Origin: JAWXUD01 sp044432945
GTDB lineage: Bacteria; Cyanobacteriota; Vampirovibrionia; Gastranaerophilales; Gastranaerophilaceae
Assembly: GCA_044432945.1 (NCBI GenBank)
Contig: JAWXUD010000018.1
Location: forward strand, 1 to 34,779
DNA length: 34,779 bases
Direction: 5' to 3'
Position 1 is the first letter of the stretch. Every line of letters starts with the position of its first letter. Both the position numbers and the translations under genes were made by a program. Below are positions 23,649-34,400 of this stretch, piece by piece. Below the pieces are notes generated by a model. That model did not search any database. It had not been told where the DNA came from and was given only the letters and a program-made list of their open reading frames with translations.

Positions 23649-24914
23649 CTATTTGCCAAAACTAGAAATATCTTTTATTAGAGCGTTTGGTGAATAGGTT
23701 TTAGCAGTGGGGGTGGTTTCTGCTTGACGATGTCCGTGAGAATGCCCGTTTCTATAACCTATGCCAGCACGGTATCCAGAGATGAAATATAAAAATGGAA
23801 GCACTGGTTCAACCCATCGAAATCCTGCCAGAAATCCAGCTGCTGCAATGTCATCAACGTGTAATGCTACATCTAATGCTTCTGGTTTTCTTTCTGCAAA
23901 AATAGGTTTATGCTTATGCTCAGGTTTGTCGAAATGATCTTTGCAAAATAATGGATCTATGAAGTTTTGAGATATTTTGTTTGCGATAACACTACCACCG
24001 AGTACCCCAAAAGTTACTATTCCACCTAGCGTAACTCCAAGTTTTTGATTTTGACTGAGTGGTTTTATTACATTATGCTTAGCTAGTTGTTCAGTTGACA
24101 TTAGAGCAGCTGCAGCACCAACATTACACAAGAAAATATTGGCTATAAACTGATATAATCCTTCTTTGATTTTGTTTGCCGATTTTTCTTTTGTATCAGT
24201 CCCCGTAACTTTATCTGCAGCAATCCCACTAGTAACACCAGCTACAACAGGCACTAAGCCTAAAAGTGAAAGCTTTTTAAGCCCGTCCCAAGAACCATGG
24301 TCGTGTCCACAGGCACAGCCTTCTGTATGATTGCAATGTTGACCTTTAAATAACGAATTAAATAATGATTTCTTGTGTTCATTTTCAGGTAGTTTTTCTT
24401 GAAGCTTTTCGATGTCATTTAGTGAGATATGTTTGCTTTTAGCTTTATTCAAAATCTCAAGTGTACTTTCATCTATTTTTTTCTCTACTGATATATGTTG
24501 AGGATTCGCAAAATTAAAAGGTTTCATTGGTGTAAATGGTGTTAAATTTTGTCGATTATTTATTTGTCTATTTCCACTTCCCGTTGAATTTATATATTTA
24601 TCGACAGCTTTAGTTTGCTTTGCGATAAGATCAGAGGTCTCGTGCGTGTGAAGAATGCCTTTTATGACTTCTTTATTATTTATTTTTAAACCACGTGCTG
24701 CGATTAGTGATGCTGCGATTGTCGAACTAAGAACAATCGCTGATTTTAATAGTCCAAATTTTTCTTGCTCCTCAGACTTATTTTTTTTGTTGAGAATACT
24801 ATCGCCTAAGGCGTAGCCAGTACCGCTACCGATAAGTATCTTTGGAATATTTTTTTCTAATTTATCCAATAATAACGGTTGATCTATGTATTTCCCTATT
24901 GTTGATATTTTCAT
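23649..24914 (-). CDS. His/Cys-rich membrane protein, partner of a metal exporter
   Basis: 421 residues, family not recognised. Several moderately hydrophobic Gly/Ala-rich segments could span or associate with a membrane (about 24-40, 55-75, 213-233, 254-274, 291-311, 353-385). Between the second and third lies a dense metal-ligand cluster, HCNHTEGCACGHDH (193-206); a His/Lys segment, HFDKPEHKHK, follows at 327-336, and the C-terminus has NGHSHGHRQ (389-397). Such His-x-His/Cys clusters bind Zn, Ni, Co or Cu in many transporters and chaperones. It starts 18 nt after the stop of an ArsP_2-type heavy-metal exporter that itself has a CCCCSHH loop, so a joint metal function is likely. Metal and mechanism are unknown. 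Confidence 0.6.
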   Translation of the reverse strand: MKISTIGKYIDQPLLLDKLEKNIPKILIGSGTGYALGDSILNKKNKSEEQEKFGLLKSAIVLSSTIAASLIAARGLKINNKEVIKGILHTHETSDLIAKQTKAVDKYINSTGSGNRQINNRQNLTPFTPMKPFNFANPQHISVEKKIDESTLEILNKAKSKHISLNDIEKLQEKLPENEHKKSLFNSLFKGQHCNHTEGCACGHDHGSWDGLKKLSLLGLVPVVAGVTSGIAADKVTGTDTKEKSANKIKEGLYQFIANIFLCNVGAAAALMSTEQLAKHNVIKPLSQNQKLGVTLGGIVTFGVLGGSVIANKISQNFIDPLFCKDHFDKPEHKHKPIFAERKPEALDVALHVDDIAAAGFLAGFRWVEPVLPFLYFISGYRAGIGYRNGHSHGHRQAETTPTAKTYSPNALIKDISSFGK

Positions 24915-24932
24915 AACCCTAATTGTAATTCC

Positions 24933-25907
24933 TTAATTTAAAACCCACTGTAATATCATTCCTGAAATAAAACTAATCAAAATCAGTAATAATATTATTT
25001 TCAGAGTGTCTTTTTTATCTTTATTTTTTCTTATCAAAACAAGCAATCCCAGTCCAGCACTCGAGCATAAGCCAGCAACGGTTGCCCCTATTCCAATCAC
25101 ATTTTGTATATAAAGCATTGTTATTCCAACACTAGCTGCACAATTTGGAATTAAACCAAACAATGTAGCTGTGATTGTTTGAAAAATTGGTATTCCAAAG
25201 AACTTTCCAGCTACATTTACAGCACCACCATTTGAGTGCATAATGAAATTTATAATCAAGCTAAATATAGTTACAAAAATAAAAATATTCACAGTATGCA
25301 CAATTGGATGATATATTAGGTCTCTTTTACGAGGACGTTTTACGTGATGCGAACAGCAACAACATTCTTCCTCTATTTTTATTGTTTCTGTTACAGTTCT
25401 GTTATTACAGAATTTTGCAATTATATCTATTAAATAACCCGCCATTAAAGCTATTATCATTTTAATTGAAATTAATGGCAGGACGCTTGAAACATTTTCT
25501 GGTGAAGATAGCAATACTGGTATCGCTTCATCAGAAGTCGCAATATATGTTGCAATCAACGTGCCAGTCGTAATCATTTTTTTAGTATATAGAGTTGTTG
25601 CTATAACTGAAAACCCACATTGTGGAAAAATCGCAATGCAACTTCCTAATAGTGGACCAAGTGAATTGATTTTTTCTACAAATCTTTCTATCTTGGAATA
25701 AAAGAAATATTCGATAATTTCTATAATTAAAAAAATCACAAGCAAGAAAGGAAGCATATGTATGCAATCAATTAGAGCGTGCAAAATCCAATGCTGAAAT
25801 GGCAAGCTTTCAATAAAGTTGTCTATCGGTGAAAAAAAATAGCTGTTAATTTCTGTTATGGAATTTAAAATATTAAGAAAATAATTATTCATTTGTTCAT
25901 AGCCCAT
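24933..25907 (-). CDS. Putative 10-TM heavy-metal exporter (ArsP_2 / putative manganese transporter family)
   Basis: 324 residues, almost wholly hydrophobic helices. Family landmarks are plain and duplicated as two halves: DCIHMLPFLLVIF, GPLLGSCIAIFPQCGFSVIA, TGTLIATYIATSDEAIPVLL in the first; FGLIPNCAASVGITMLY and GATVAGLCSSAGLGLLVLIR in the second. The PQCG and PNCA turns with conserved Cys are the expected substrate site. A cytoplasmic-type loop between the halves holds EEECCCCSHH, a likely metal-sensing or chelating patch. The ATG at 25892 (MNNYFLN) is an alternative start; neither has a strong ribosome-binding site. It forms an apparent two-gene unit with the His-rich protein downstream (18-nt gap). 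Confidence 0.82.
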   Translation of the reverse strand: MGYEQMNNYFLNILNSITEINSYFFSPIDNFIESLPFQHWILHALIDCIHMLPFLLVIFLIIEIIEYFFYSKIERFVEKINSLGPLLGSCIAIFPQCGFSVIATTLYTKKMITTGTLIATYIATSDEAIPVLLSSPENVSSVLPLISIKMIIALMAGYLIDIIAKFCNNRTVTETIKIEEECCCCSHHVKRPRKRDLIYHPIVHTVNIFIFVTIFSLIINFIMHSNGGAVNVAGKFFGIPIFQTITATLFGLIPNCAASVGITMLYIQNVIGIGATVAGLCSSAGLGLLVLIRKNKDKKDTLKIILLLILISFISGMILQWVLN

Positions 25908-25927
25908 ACAATGTCTTACTTTTAAGT

Positions 25928-25933
25928 ATTATA
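25928..25933 (-). promoter_or_regulatory. -10 box of the metal-exporter unit
   Basis: A perfect TATAAT on the minus strand, 21 nt before the ATG at 25907, squeezed into the 41-nt gap after the upstream gene's stop. No good -35 is seen, so an activator may be needed. I see no metalloregulator gene nearby. Confidence 0.35.
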
Positions 25934-25948
25934 CTAGCATGAAAATTA

Positions 25949-27970
25949 TTAAATTAAATTATCGTATTTAGTGTCGTCTTTCATCAACTCTTTTGATTTT
26001 TCTAATTCTTTTTCGTAGTTTGTCTTAATAACTTTATCTTCACTCGTTGAAGTTGAAATTTCTTTTGATAATGTTTTTGGCTTATTATTGACAACTTTTT
26101 CAAGACGAATATCTCCTAAATCTAAATTGCTAGGAAGCCATTGCGAATCAGTCATATCTTCAACAGTCATTGCGTTATAGTTATCTTTGTTCTTGTAAAC
26201 GACATTTTCAGGTATTGAAAATGTTCGTCCTAATTCATTACTATATTGACCTCTTGCGTGTCCGTGAGTAGCTGAACTTGTTTGTATATCGGTTTTAACT
26301 TCTTCGCCTAGATTTGTATCTCGACCGCCCATAGCATCCCATAGGTTCACATACCAGAATTTTTCTTCAGTATTGTTTGAATTTTGTAATTGTTTCAAAT
26401 TTTCAACTTCACTATCATAAGCTTGTGCTAGATCTATATATCTATTTGACCAATCAGAATAATCCGACTTATATTTTTCTAAATCAAACCCCTCAACGCC
26501 TAATGCAATTTGAATGTCTTTTTCTATGGATTTTATTCCGCCTTTAACAGTTGTATCAGTTTCGCTATTTTTTACACCGTCTTGCTCGTTAAGCCCAGGC
26601 TCTACATCAAGAGATGAATAATTCATAGCTATGTAATAAATGTCAACAACTTTTTGTTCAAGCGTTTTTAGCCTTCTTTCACCCATAGATGATAAAACAT
26701 AATTTCCATCAGAATCGATTTCGTAATTGCTAAAAAGTTTTTGTGCATCGCTAGATAAATTGGATAAATCAACCATACCAGCTTCTAGTGTAGTACTTGA
26801 ATCTAAACGTTCAAGTCTTTCTGCAACGTATAGCTCATTGCGTGCATTTGAAATTTGTGCGTCAGTATTTTTTTGTATTGTACTCAGATTATTATCGCTG
26901 GTTGTTATTTCTTCATCTGCCTCATCTGTACTAGAGGTATTACTTGTCGAACTCGTGCTTATAGATACTGTCCAAACTGGTATGGACATACTTGCACCTA
27001 TTGAACTTGTGTATGTGGTTCTGGTTGCGTTTGTCGAGTGAGTAATATTTATACTTGTATTATCAGCAACAGTTGCTTCTTGTATAATCTCATCTGTTGT
27101 TTCAATATCATCACTACTCGTCTCTGATATAGATGTTTGAATAACGTTGACATTCTCCAGATTATCTTGAAGTCCGAGAATAGATGTTGTATTAGATGTG
27201 GTATTTGTGCTTGTTGCCACTTCAGCTTCGGTTTCTGCTTCGGAAGCTTCTTCGGTAACTACATTTTCTACAACTGATTCTTCAGCAGAATTTGACGCTA
27301 CTGCATTATTTGTTGTGGTAGATGAAGTTTCAGGTTCATCAAAGGTCATATAAGGCTCCATGCCTACTGCAATTGCGGCATCATAAATTTCATCATTAGT
27401 AACTGTCATTGCATCTGTATATGAAAGCATTTCTGCAATAGCGTTAAAACAGCAGCTGCAGTAATAGTTGGCAATATTGTCCAACGTAGCAATAATTTTA
27501 TCATACATAGATGTATATAGTTGTGCTTCAGCTGAATCTTGTACACTTTCATCACTCCAATAGTCATCACTAGTTGCTGTTGGCTTTTCTTCAAGTATTT
27601 CTTCTATTTGCGTGGCTAGACCAAGATTTTCTACATCAGTTGAATAAAGTTTGTCATAACTAGCTTGAATTGCTTCATAATCAACAATTCCATACTCGCC
27701 TAAAAATTCCATAAGGTTTGTTGCAGAAATATAATTTTCAGCATCTTCAGGTTTGACATATACTTTTTGAGACATGTCAATTATCAAATATTGTTCTTTA
27801 TCTTCGCCATATTCTAACAAATCTGATGGTGTCAACTTATAATAAACTTCATTTTCAATATCTTCGATATCTGTTTGAGATTCGGCTTTAGCCTTTAGTT
27901 CATCGGCGTTGAGTGCTAATTCTGCCGTAAGCTTTAAGAATTCGACTCGGTTGTAATTCGAGATTTCCAT
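25949..27970 (-). CDS. Large unrecognised Ser/Thr-rich protein
   Basis: 673 residues; AAGGAG lies 7 nt before the ATG, so the start is firm. No signal peptide or membrane helix. The N-terminal ~220 residues are acidic and helical (MEISNYNRVEFLKLTAELAL.., DLLEYGEDKEQYLIID) and include a Cys patch, YYCSCCF. Residues ~225-380 are low-complexity Ser/Thr/Asn/Glu, probably disordered. After that come predicted coiled-coil stretches (ARNELYVAERLERL, GERRLKTLEQKVVDIYY, YDSEVENLKQLQNS) and a C-terminal region with ATHGHARGQYSNELGRTF. I do not recognise the family. Convergent to nothing; next gene upstream on the same strand is the giant kinase/HD protein after a 471-nt gap. Confidence 0.6.
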   Translation of the reverse strand: MEISNYNRVEFLKLTAELALNADELKAKAESQTDIEDIENEVYYKLTPSDLLEYGEDKEQYLIIDMSQKVYVKPEDAENYISATNLMEFLGEYGIVDYEAIQASYDKLYSTDVENLGLATQIEEILEEKPTATSDDYWSDESVQDSAEAQLYTSMYDKIIATLDNIANYYCSCCFNAIAEMLSYTDAMTVTNDEIYDAAIAVGMEPYMTFDEPETSSTTTNNAVASNSAEESVVENVVTEEASEAETEAEVATSTNTTSNTTSILGLQDNLENVNVIQTSISETSSDDIETTDEIIQEATVADNTSINITHSTNATRTTYTSSIGASMSIPVWTVSISTSSTSNTSSTDEADEEITTSDNNLSTIQKNTDAQISNARNELYVAERLERLDSSTTLEAGMVDLSNLSSDAQKLFSNYEIDSDGNYVLSSMGERRLKTLEQKVVDIYYIAMNYSSLDVEPGLNEQDGVKNSETDTTVKGGIKSIEKDIQIALGVEGFDLEKYKSDYSDWSNRYIDLAQAYDSEVENLKQLQNSNNTEEKFWYVNLWDAMGGRDTNLGEEVKTDIQTSSATHGHARGQYSNELGRTFSIPENVVYKNKDNYNAMTVEDMTDSQWLPSNLDLGDIRLEKVVNNKPKTLSKEISTSTSEDKVIKTNYEKELEKSKELMKDDTKYDNLI

Positions 27971-28211
27971 AATAAACTCCTTAGGATTGATATATTCATT
28001 TTATAGTAACATATTAATGTATGTGTTGCAAGCTGTGTTTAATTTAAAAACATAGCTTGATATCTATATACGGTAATAATTAAAAATAACTTTAATATTT
28101 TTCAAAAATTGTCATATTAAGTCTATATTTGTGTAACAAAAATTTACAATAAATGATAGCATGTGACTAGATTTAAGGAAATAAGATTTAAATTTCATTT
28201 GGCTTTTCTAA

Positions 28212-28251
28212 AAAGAAAGTTAGTTTGACTATAAAGAAAGGTTAGTTTGAC
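28212..28251. repeat. Imperfect tandem repeat, AAAGAAAG(G)TTAGTTTGAC twice
   Basis: Copies at 28212-28229 and 28233-28251 differ by one inserted G. Closely spaced repeats ending in TTTGAC next to ORF debris are reminiscent of the subterminal repeats of some insertion sequences (IS21-type ends carry such repeats), but no transposase or second end is present, so this is only suggestive. Confidence 0.5.
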
Positions 28252-28321
28252 AAATAAAAACTATTCCTACAAATTTGTACCACTAAAATTATCTCTTGAC
28301 ATAGATATTGAGAAAAAGTGA

Positions 28322-28435
28322 CAGGGGAGATTGAGAAAAATCAAAAATTATCCAATAAAAAACTCAGATCTATGGCATCAAGCTATGAGCGATGACACCC
28401 GAGGATATGCCAAAAGTCAAAACTGCCCAAGCTAA
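28322..28435 (+). pseudogene. Orphan ORF tail, possible gene relic
   Basis: A 37-codon open frame after a TGA at 28319 reads through IKNYPIKNSDLWHQAMSDD and ends ..SQNCPS. Its composition looks coding (locally higher GC, Trp/His/Cys present) but there is no ATG at the front, only a TTG at 28331 behind AGGGGAGA at too short a spacing. A second frame ends a few bases later (MTPEDMPKVKTAQAK, 28392-28439). Most likely a degraded gene end, perhaps of a mobile element; a tiny real gene or a structured RNA is not excluded. Confidence 0.2.
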
Positions 28436-28441
28436 GTAAGG

Positions 28442-31400
28442 TTATTGTCCTAATAGAACAATATTCAAGTTATTATCTTTAGCAAATTGTAAAACATCTT
28501 GTGGGACTTGATCGATACTTGAAACTTTTACAATAACCGCTTTAACTTTAGGACTCATTGCTACAATTTCATTATGTGATTGATTTATACTTGAGCCTTT
28601 TGCTTCTGTCAACATATCTCTTGAATACGTAAATGCTTCAAGTAAATCTTCTTTTTTATAAATAGTATCTCCAATTTTAACGCTACGCATTTGTGTTTCA
28701 GGATTTTTAACTTGTGATATGTATTTCGCAAGTTTAGAGTAAGTTCTTTCGTCCAGTTCAATACCTTTTTGCTCTTTCATATAAGTTATGAATTCGTTTT
28801 TAACAAATGCTCTGTAATCATGATATTTTTCATATTTACCAGTCTCAAACATCAGTTTAGTAAATCTATTCAATCCTTTTTCAAAACCAGATCCAGTGTT
28901 TGAGAAGTGAGCTTGTGAAACATTTGCATTATCAAGTTCAACTACTAATCCTATTAGTCTACTACTATAAGTAGCTTTATCTTTTAAACTTACCATCGAA
29001 ATTGATTGCGCTGAATAGTTCATTGGATTACTTGTTAAAGTTTTAAATATTTGCATTTGTTTTACATTATCAACCATATGCACATTTAATCTTAAATCAT
29101 CAGCAGTAATATTAGCAAATCCAAATTGTTGCATATTGGTTGCTGGGTCAATATTTGCCAAATCTAATACGCCAATTTCAGTTTCTTCACCGTTAATCGT
29201 GATTTTTTCTTTAGGGAATTGTCTTGGAGCAACAACTGTCCCGTCTTTTTTGACTCCGCCTGGACGTTCCAAGAATTTTGAAGCAGTAATTACAACTTGT
29301 TTTTCGCCCAAAACATCAACTTCTTTTTTGATTTCAGCCATTTTCTCTGCAAATTTAGCGTCAGCTTCAACAACACTTGATGCACCTAGTCTTGATTGAT
29401 AAAATCCGTCGTTTACATTTTTTAAATCAGCTTTTGCCATTATTTGATAGATCAAGAAATCTTCAGGGCGTCTTGTTAAAGTTGCAATTGTTTGAGCATC
29501 AACAGAACCTTGATTGTATTCCTTAAACCAATGGTGATTTTGAATAGCATTTACAATTCTTTCGTTCATGCTGTCATCGAAATTAAATCTTTCTAAAATT
29601 GAATAAGCCCATTCTGCAGAAAGTTGTGCATGTCCAGTATCCGAACCACCTTCAAGATGACGTTTTCCAATATCGTGTAACAAGGTAGACATTTTTAATA
29701 CCAATCTATCTTTATCACCTAGTTTAGAATACAGTGGATCATTCATAGAATCTTGTAAAACTTTCAAAATATGAACATCTAAAGAATAGTCGTGTGCAGA
29801 GTGTTGAGATTTTCCAAAAAATGGAGCAAATTCAGGCACACCTTTTAAAATAGAGTTTAAGAAATCTTTAGCTTCTTGTGATAGGTTCACCCCATCAGCA
29901 ACTCTATTACCTAAAGTGAATTTTTCAATTTCTTTAACCATTTTCTCTGCAACTGCACGTTGTTGAGAATTTAGATGCAATTCATCTAAATTACGAGTAT
30001 TTAACATTCCTTCAAATCCTGTTTTTGTTTGAACATATCCTAGTTGTTCCGCAATGTTTGGGGTATCGATAAATTCTTCATTAGTCATTTGACGAGCTTT
30101 TGTAATCATTGGTAAAATGCCATCAAAATCAGCTTCATCTAAACTTTCGATTTTTTGTGCAAAAATTGTCATATATTCTTTACGTTTAATTAATTTATCA
30201 GCCAAATTTATATCATCACTCGGCGACTCGGAAATGATTTTATGAATTCTAGCTTCAGGCATTTCAGTAACGTGTTTTAAAGAGTTTAATAAATCCGCTT
30301 TGTTCATATTCATATAAATTGAATTATTTTCTATTATGCTAGCTAATTCATTTACAATACTATTGAAATCAGCTTTTAAACCACCTCTTGCACGATAATT
30401 TAAAGATCCACCGACATCAACTTTAACTGGTTTACCATTTTTATATTCGGTATTGCCATTTTTACTTGCATCCCAATTCGCCAACCAACAATCAGCGGCA
30501 AATCCTTCATATATTTCAGAATTACTTGAAGCTTGCTTGCTGATATTTGGTACATATTCACTTGCCATTCCAATAATTCCACCTTCTTTATCATAAACAA
30601 ATTCAAGGTTAGGTGCATCAATTTCTGCGGCACGATATAATTGAGATGCCATAACTTCTTCAATGCTCTGTCCTAGTTCTGCAGCATTTGGATATTTTAT
30701 ATAGTATAATTTATCTTCGATTTGTGTGAAATATGCGGTATTTGAACCCCCTTGAGTGTCCATAAATCTAGTACCTTGAACAGTTTTTCCATCTATTATG
30801 ACTTCTACCGACTCTGTTTGATGCCGACTCTTTAATTCTTCAATTTTTTGTTTTGTCAATTCAATATCTTCTTGAGTCAATTCTAATTTAGGGATTTCGA
30901 CATCATTAATATTTGCACTACTGCGTGTTCCTTGATATTTTTTGATTAAAGCATTCATATTTTGTGCGAATTCTTCACGAGAATATTGCAGTTTGATACC
31001 ATCTTTACCAAATTGAGCGAAGTCAGCGTTTTGAATTGCCCCATCAGTTTTTTCACTGTTACCGATACGGGTTAAAAATTCATTCATATTTTCACGAGTT
31101 GTTGAAATCGTAGGAGATTTTGCATCAATAGATCTCATTAATAAATCCATTGTTTTTTCAATATCAACACCTTGTTTTTTTAATATTTCAATGTGCTTCT
31201 CTTCTAAGCTAGATAATATTGTTAGTCTATCAATTTTTTCAGATATAGTTGCTGGTATTTCAAAATCAGTAATTGTTTTTATAAAACTTGCAACATCAGC
31301 ATTTTTATTTTTCAAGTCTTTTATTATGCCAATTACATCATCATTAAAAAAGGATATCACCTTCGCATTTGAAACGATTTCACAACCTAATTTTGCATCA

Positions 31401-34400
31401 ATACCACTATTTAAAATGAATTTTAATTTATTCAATATAAGATCCAAATTAGAATTTTCGTCTATATTAAGATACTCTAAGCATTCTAAAATGTATTTAC
31501 GCGGAAAATCTTTTTTTGATAGCATTATGTCAGTAAGATGTTGTTTTTCATGTATTCGGTAATAATTTGCAATTTTTCCAATATCTTTTCTTGGAAAATC
31601 TTTTTCTGATATCATCATATCTACAACATTTTTACTTTCAGAATGATAATTATACCCAATATCTTGAATAAATACTCTGTTCTCAATATTTTCATCCCAA
31701 AGTTTTTTTGCATGAATTTCAAAACCATTTCTTGAACTGCCAATTATATTTGATATCATTGATCTTTCATCAGAGTTAGCTAAACAAAGAGTTTCTTTAA
31801 AATCATGATAAATATTATTTTTAGTGGATACCATTTCGCTACTATTGCCATTAGCCACAATATTTGATATTCCATATGGAGTCAGATAGGAATCTTTAAT
31901 CATTTCTGTTATAAATTCTTTATTAAATGTTTTATATCGTTCACCAATTTCAGTAATATAATAATGGGATTCTGGGAATTTTTCAGTTAATTCTATTGCT
32001 AAATTTTCGAAACCTTCATTTGCACCTGCAATAATTGAAGATATTCCATATTTTTCTCTATCATCACAAAATTTGAATTTCTCTCTAAAATGTTCATATA
32101 TTTTTAATTTAGTATTAATTTCAGCCTCGGATGCATTACTAGAGCTTTGTCCAATTTTATCAATATGCCCAATTGGATAATTGGGTTCATTACATAATGT
32201 TTCTAATAATTTCTTATTGTTTTTAAAATAATTATTAGCGACTTTACTTATTGCTTCTTTTGGAAATTCTTTTTTGTTCCAAAGTTTAATAACTAATTCT
32301 TCACAATTACCATTTGCACTTGATAAAATCTCAACAATTGTATTTTTGGTTTTGTCATCAGCTGTATTTAATTCATTTTTAAAATATTCATATAGTTGTA
32401 ATCTTGTTTCGTTATTATGTACTGCTGAAGAACAGTTTATTTTTAAAATATCATCAGCATTAAATCTTTCGTTATTGCTAATTTTTGAAATAAAATTTAA
32501 ATAATATTCACCAGATTCAGTATCTGTGTATACTTCATGTGCTTTTTTTAAAATGCTTGCTATATCATATGCACTTAATTTTTCGCCCGTATCTGCTACA
32601 AATTGCAATCTAGACTCAGTACTAACTTGATTTCTCCCAAAATGTTTAACTTTTGATTCCTCAAATATTTTATCGATATGAGTTAGGCTATTTTCTTTGC
32701 TACCATTTAGTAAAGACATTAACGCCTTGTTTTCTAAACAAAGCATGTCTGTATTTGCAAAGTCACATGGTGCTAGTATATTTTTAAGCGTTTCGGGATT
32801 GAAGTTATCAAACTTATTTTTTATTAAAGATATTCTTTTATTTACTTCTGACACATAATCTTTTAAATAATTATCACCTTTATTATTTCTCATATAAATA
32901 AAATATTTATACATAGTTCCAACAGAATCTTTTTCAATATCATCACGCGCAAGTAATTGATCCATTTCCATTTTATTATCTTGGGTTCTATTTTTAGCTA
33001 AAAGCAATAATTGATCTGATGGTATATTTCCTTTTAAATAATTCTGATCAATAAATTCAATATCATATTGTTCTAAATTAAATATTTGACTTAATTTTAC
33101 TTGACTAAAATCAACATTTTCATTAGAAAATAAACTATTAAAATATGTATAATCATGATCTATATAACCAGATTTATATGCATTGTCTCGATCCGAAATT
33201 AATTTTAAAGCACCATCAAAATCCTTGTTTACTGGATTGACATAATTAACAATTTGTTCTTTGTAGTATTGTTTTTTTAATAAATATGTCAATAACTTCT
33301 CATTTTCAGATGACTTTAATCTTAGTAATTCTACTAATGTTGGAATATCTCTGTGTAATCTTGTTCCATAAGACTTGTTATCATCTAAAATCTCTTTAAT
33401 ATATTGTTCATCTTTTTTATTATATATTTCACTTATAGATATTAAATCATCAACCGTATAAGTTTTTACTTTATATTTATTTACACCACGTTGTTCGATT
33501 GATGACTCACGACCCAGATTTAATAAAAAATCCTTATTATCTTTATTTGCCACATTAATTAATTGTAATACATCTTTTGTACTATATCTTCTTTGTTCAT
33601 CATTACAAATGTCTAATAATATTTTTTCATTATTATTATTTTTTACTCTTAATATCTCTTTTATTTCATCAGCACTTCGTGAATAACCATCAGTGGGTGT
33701 TGATATTTCTTTAATAAAACTTGCATTATCATGATTTGCATATATTAATTTCATTTTAGAAACAACGTCATCAATTGAGCAACGATAACGATTACTAGTT
33801 TCGTCACGATTTAATAGTAAATCAATATATCCATCATGTTCTTCTTTATAAACACTTGCTAATTTAACAATATCCTCTGGATAAAAAACATAATCATTGC
33901 TATTTTTTGTTTTTTCATCAAGTAACCTATTAATAAATTGTTCATTTTCATTTGTTCTAATTTTTTTAAGTTCTTTAATATTCCATTGTCCGAGAGATCT
34001 ATCTGATGGAATTTTTTTATTCTTCTTTAAGTTATATGCGAATTTTTGATCATTAACAATCTCATCAACTTTAATGCCTATTTCCATTGCTTTTTTATGC
34101 AATTTATTAAGCAAATTAGTCATTTCTTCTTTAAAGTTGGCAAAGCCATTAACAATTTTTTCTTTAAGTTTAATATACTCTTCTTTCGTTTTGATATTGT
34201 CAATATCTGCATTTATTCTTGTGTATAAAGCATGTAGTTTTGTGCCAAGTTTTAATTTTAATGTATCATCTAAATCAACTTTTGTTTTAAGCTTTGAACT
34301 ATCAGTAGTTGCGAAATCATCTGCAACTTCAGTTTCTGTGATTTCTGGCTTTTCGCCTCTATCTAACTGAGCACGTCTTTCATTAACACCCTTCATTATA

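Larger units (their letters stand above)
27971..28441. other. 471-nt non-coding region with repeat and ORF relic
   Basis: The left 30 nt hold the ribosome-binding site of the 673-residue gene, and the promoter of that gene must lie here (a TATAAA at about 28001-28006, minus strand, is the best -10 guess). The middle is plain AT-rich DNA. The right third contains an imperfect tandem repeat (28212-28251) and a short open frame ending at 28435. No tRNA-like or riboswitch-like structure was recognised. Confidence 0.5.

Noticed and set aside
23649..24914. His-rich protein considered as a ZIP or CDF zinc transporter
   Set aside because: His clusters are similar to those loops, but the hydrophobic segments are Gly/Ala-rich and lack the conserved ZIP or CDF helix motifs.
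28212..28251. Possible CRISPR repeat
   Set aside because: Only two copies, 3 nt apart, no spacers and no cas genes.
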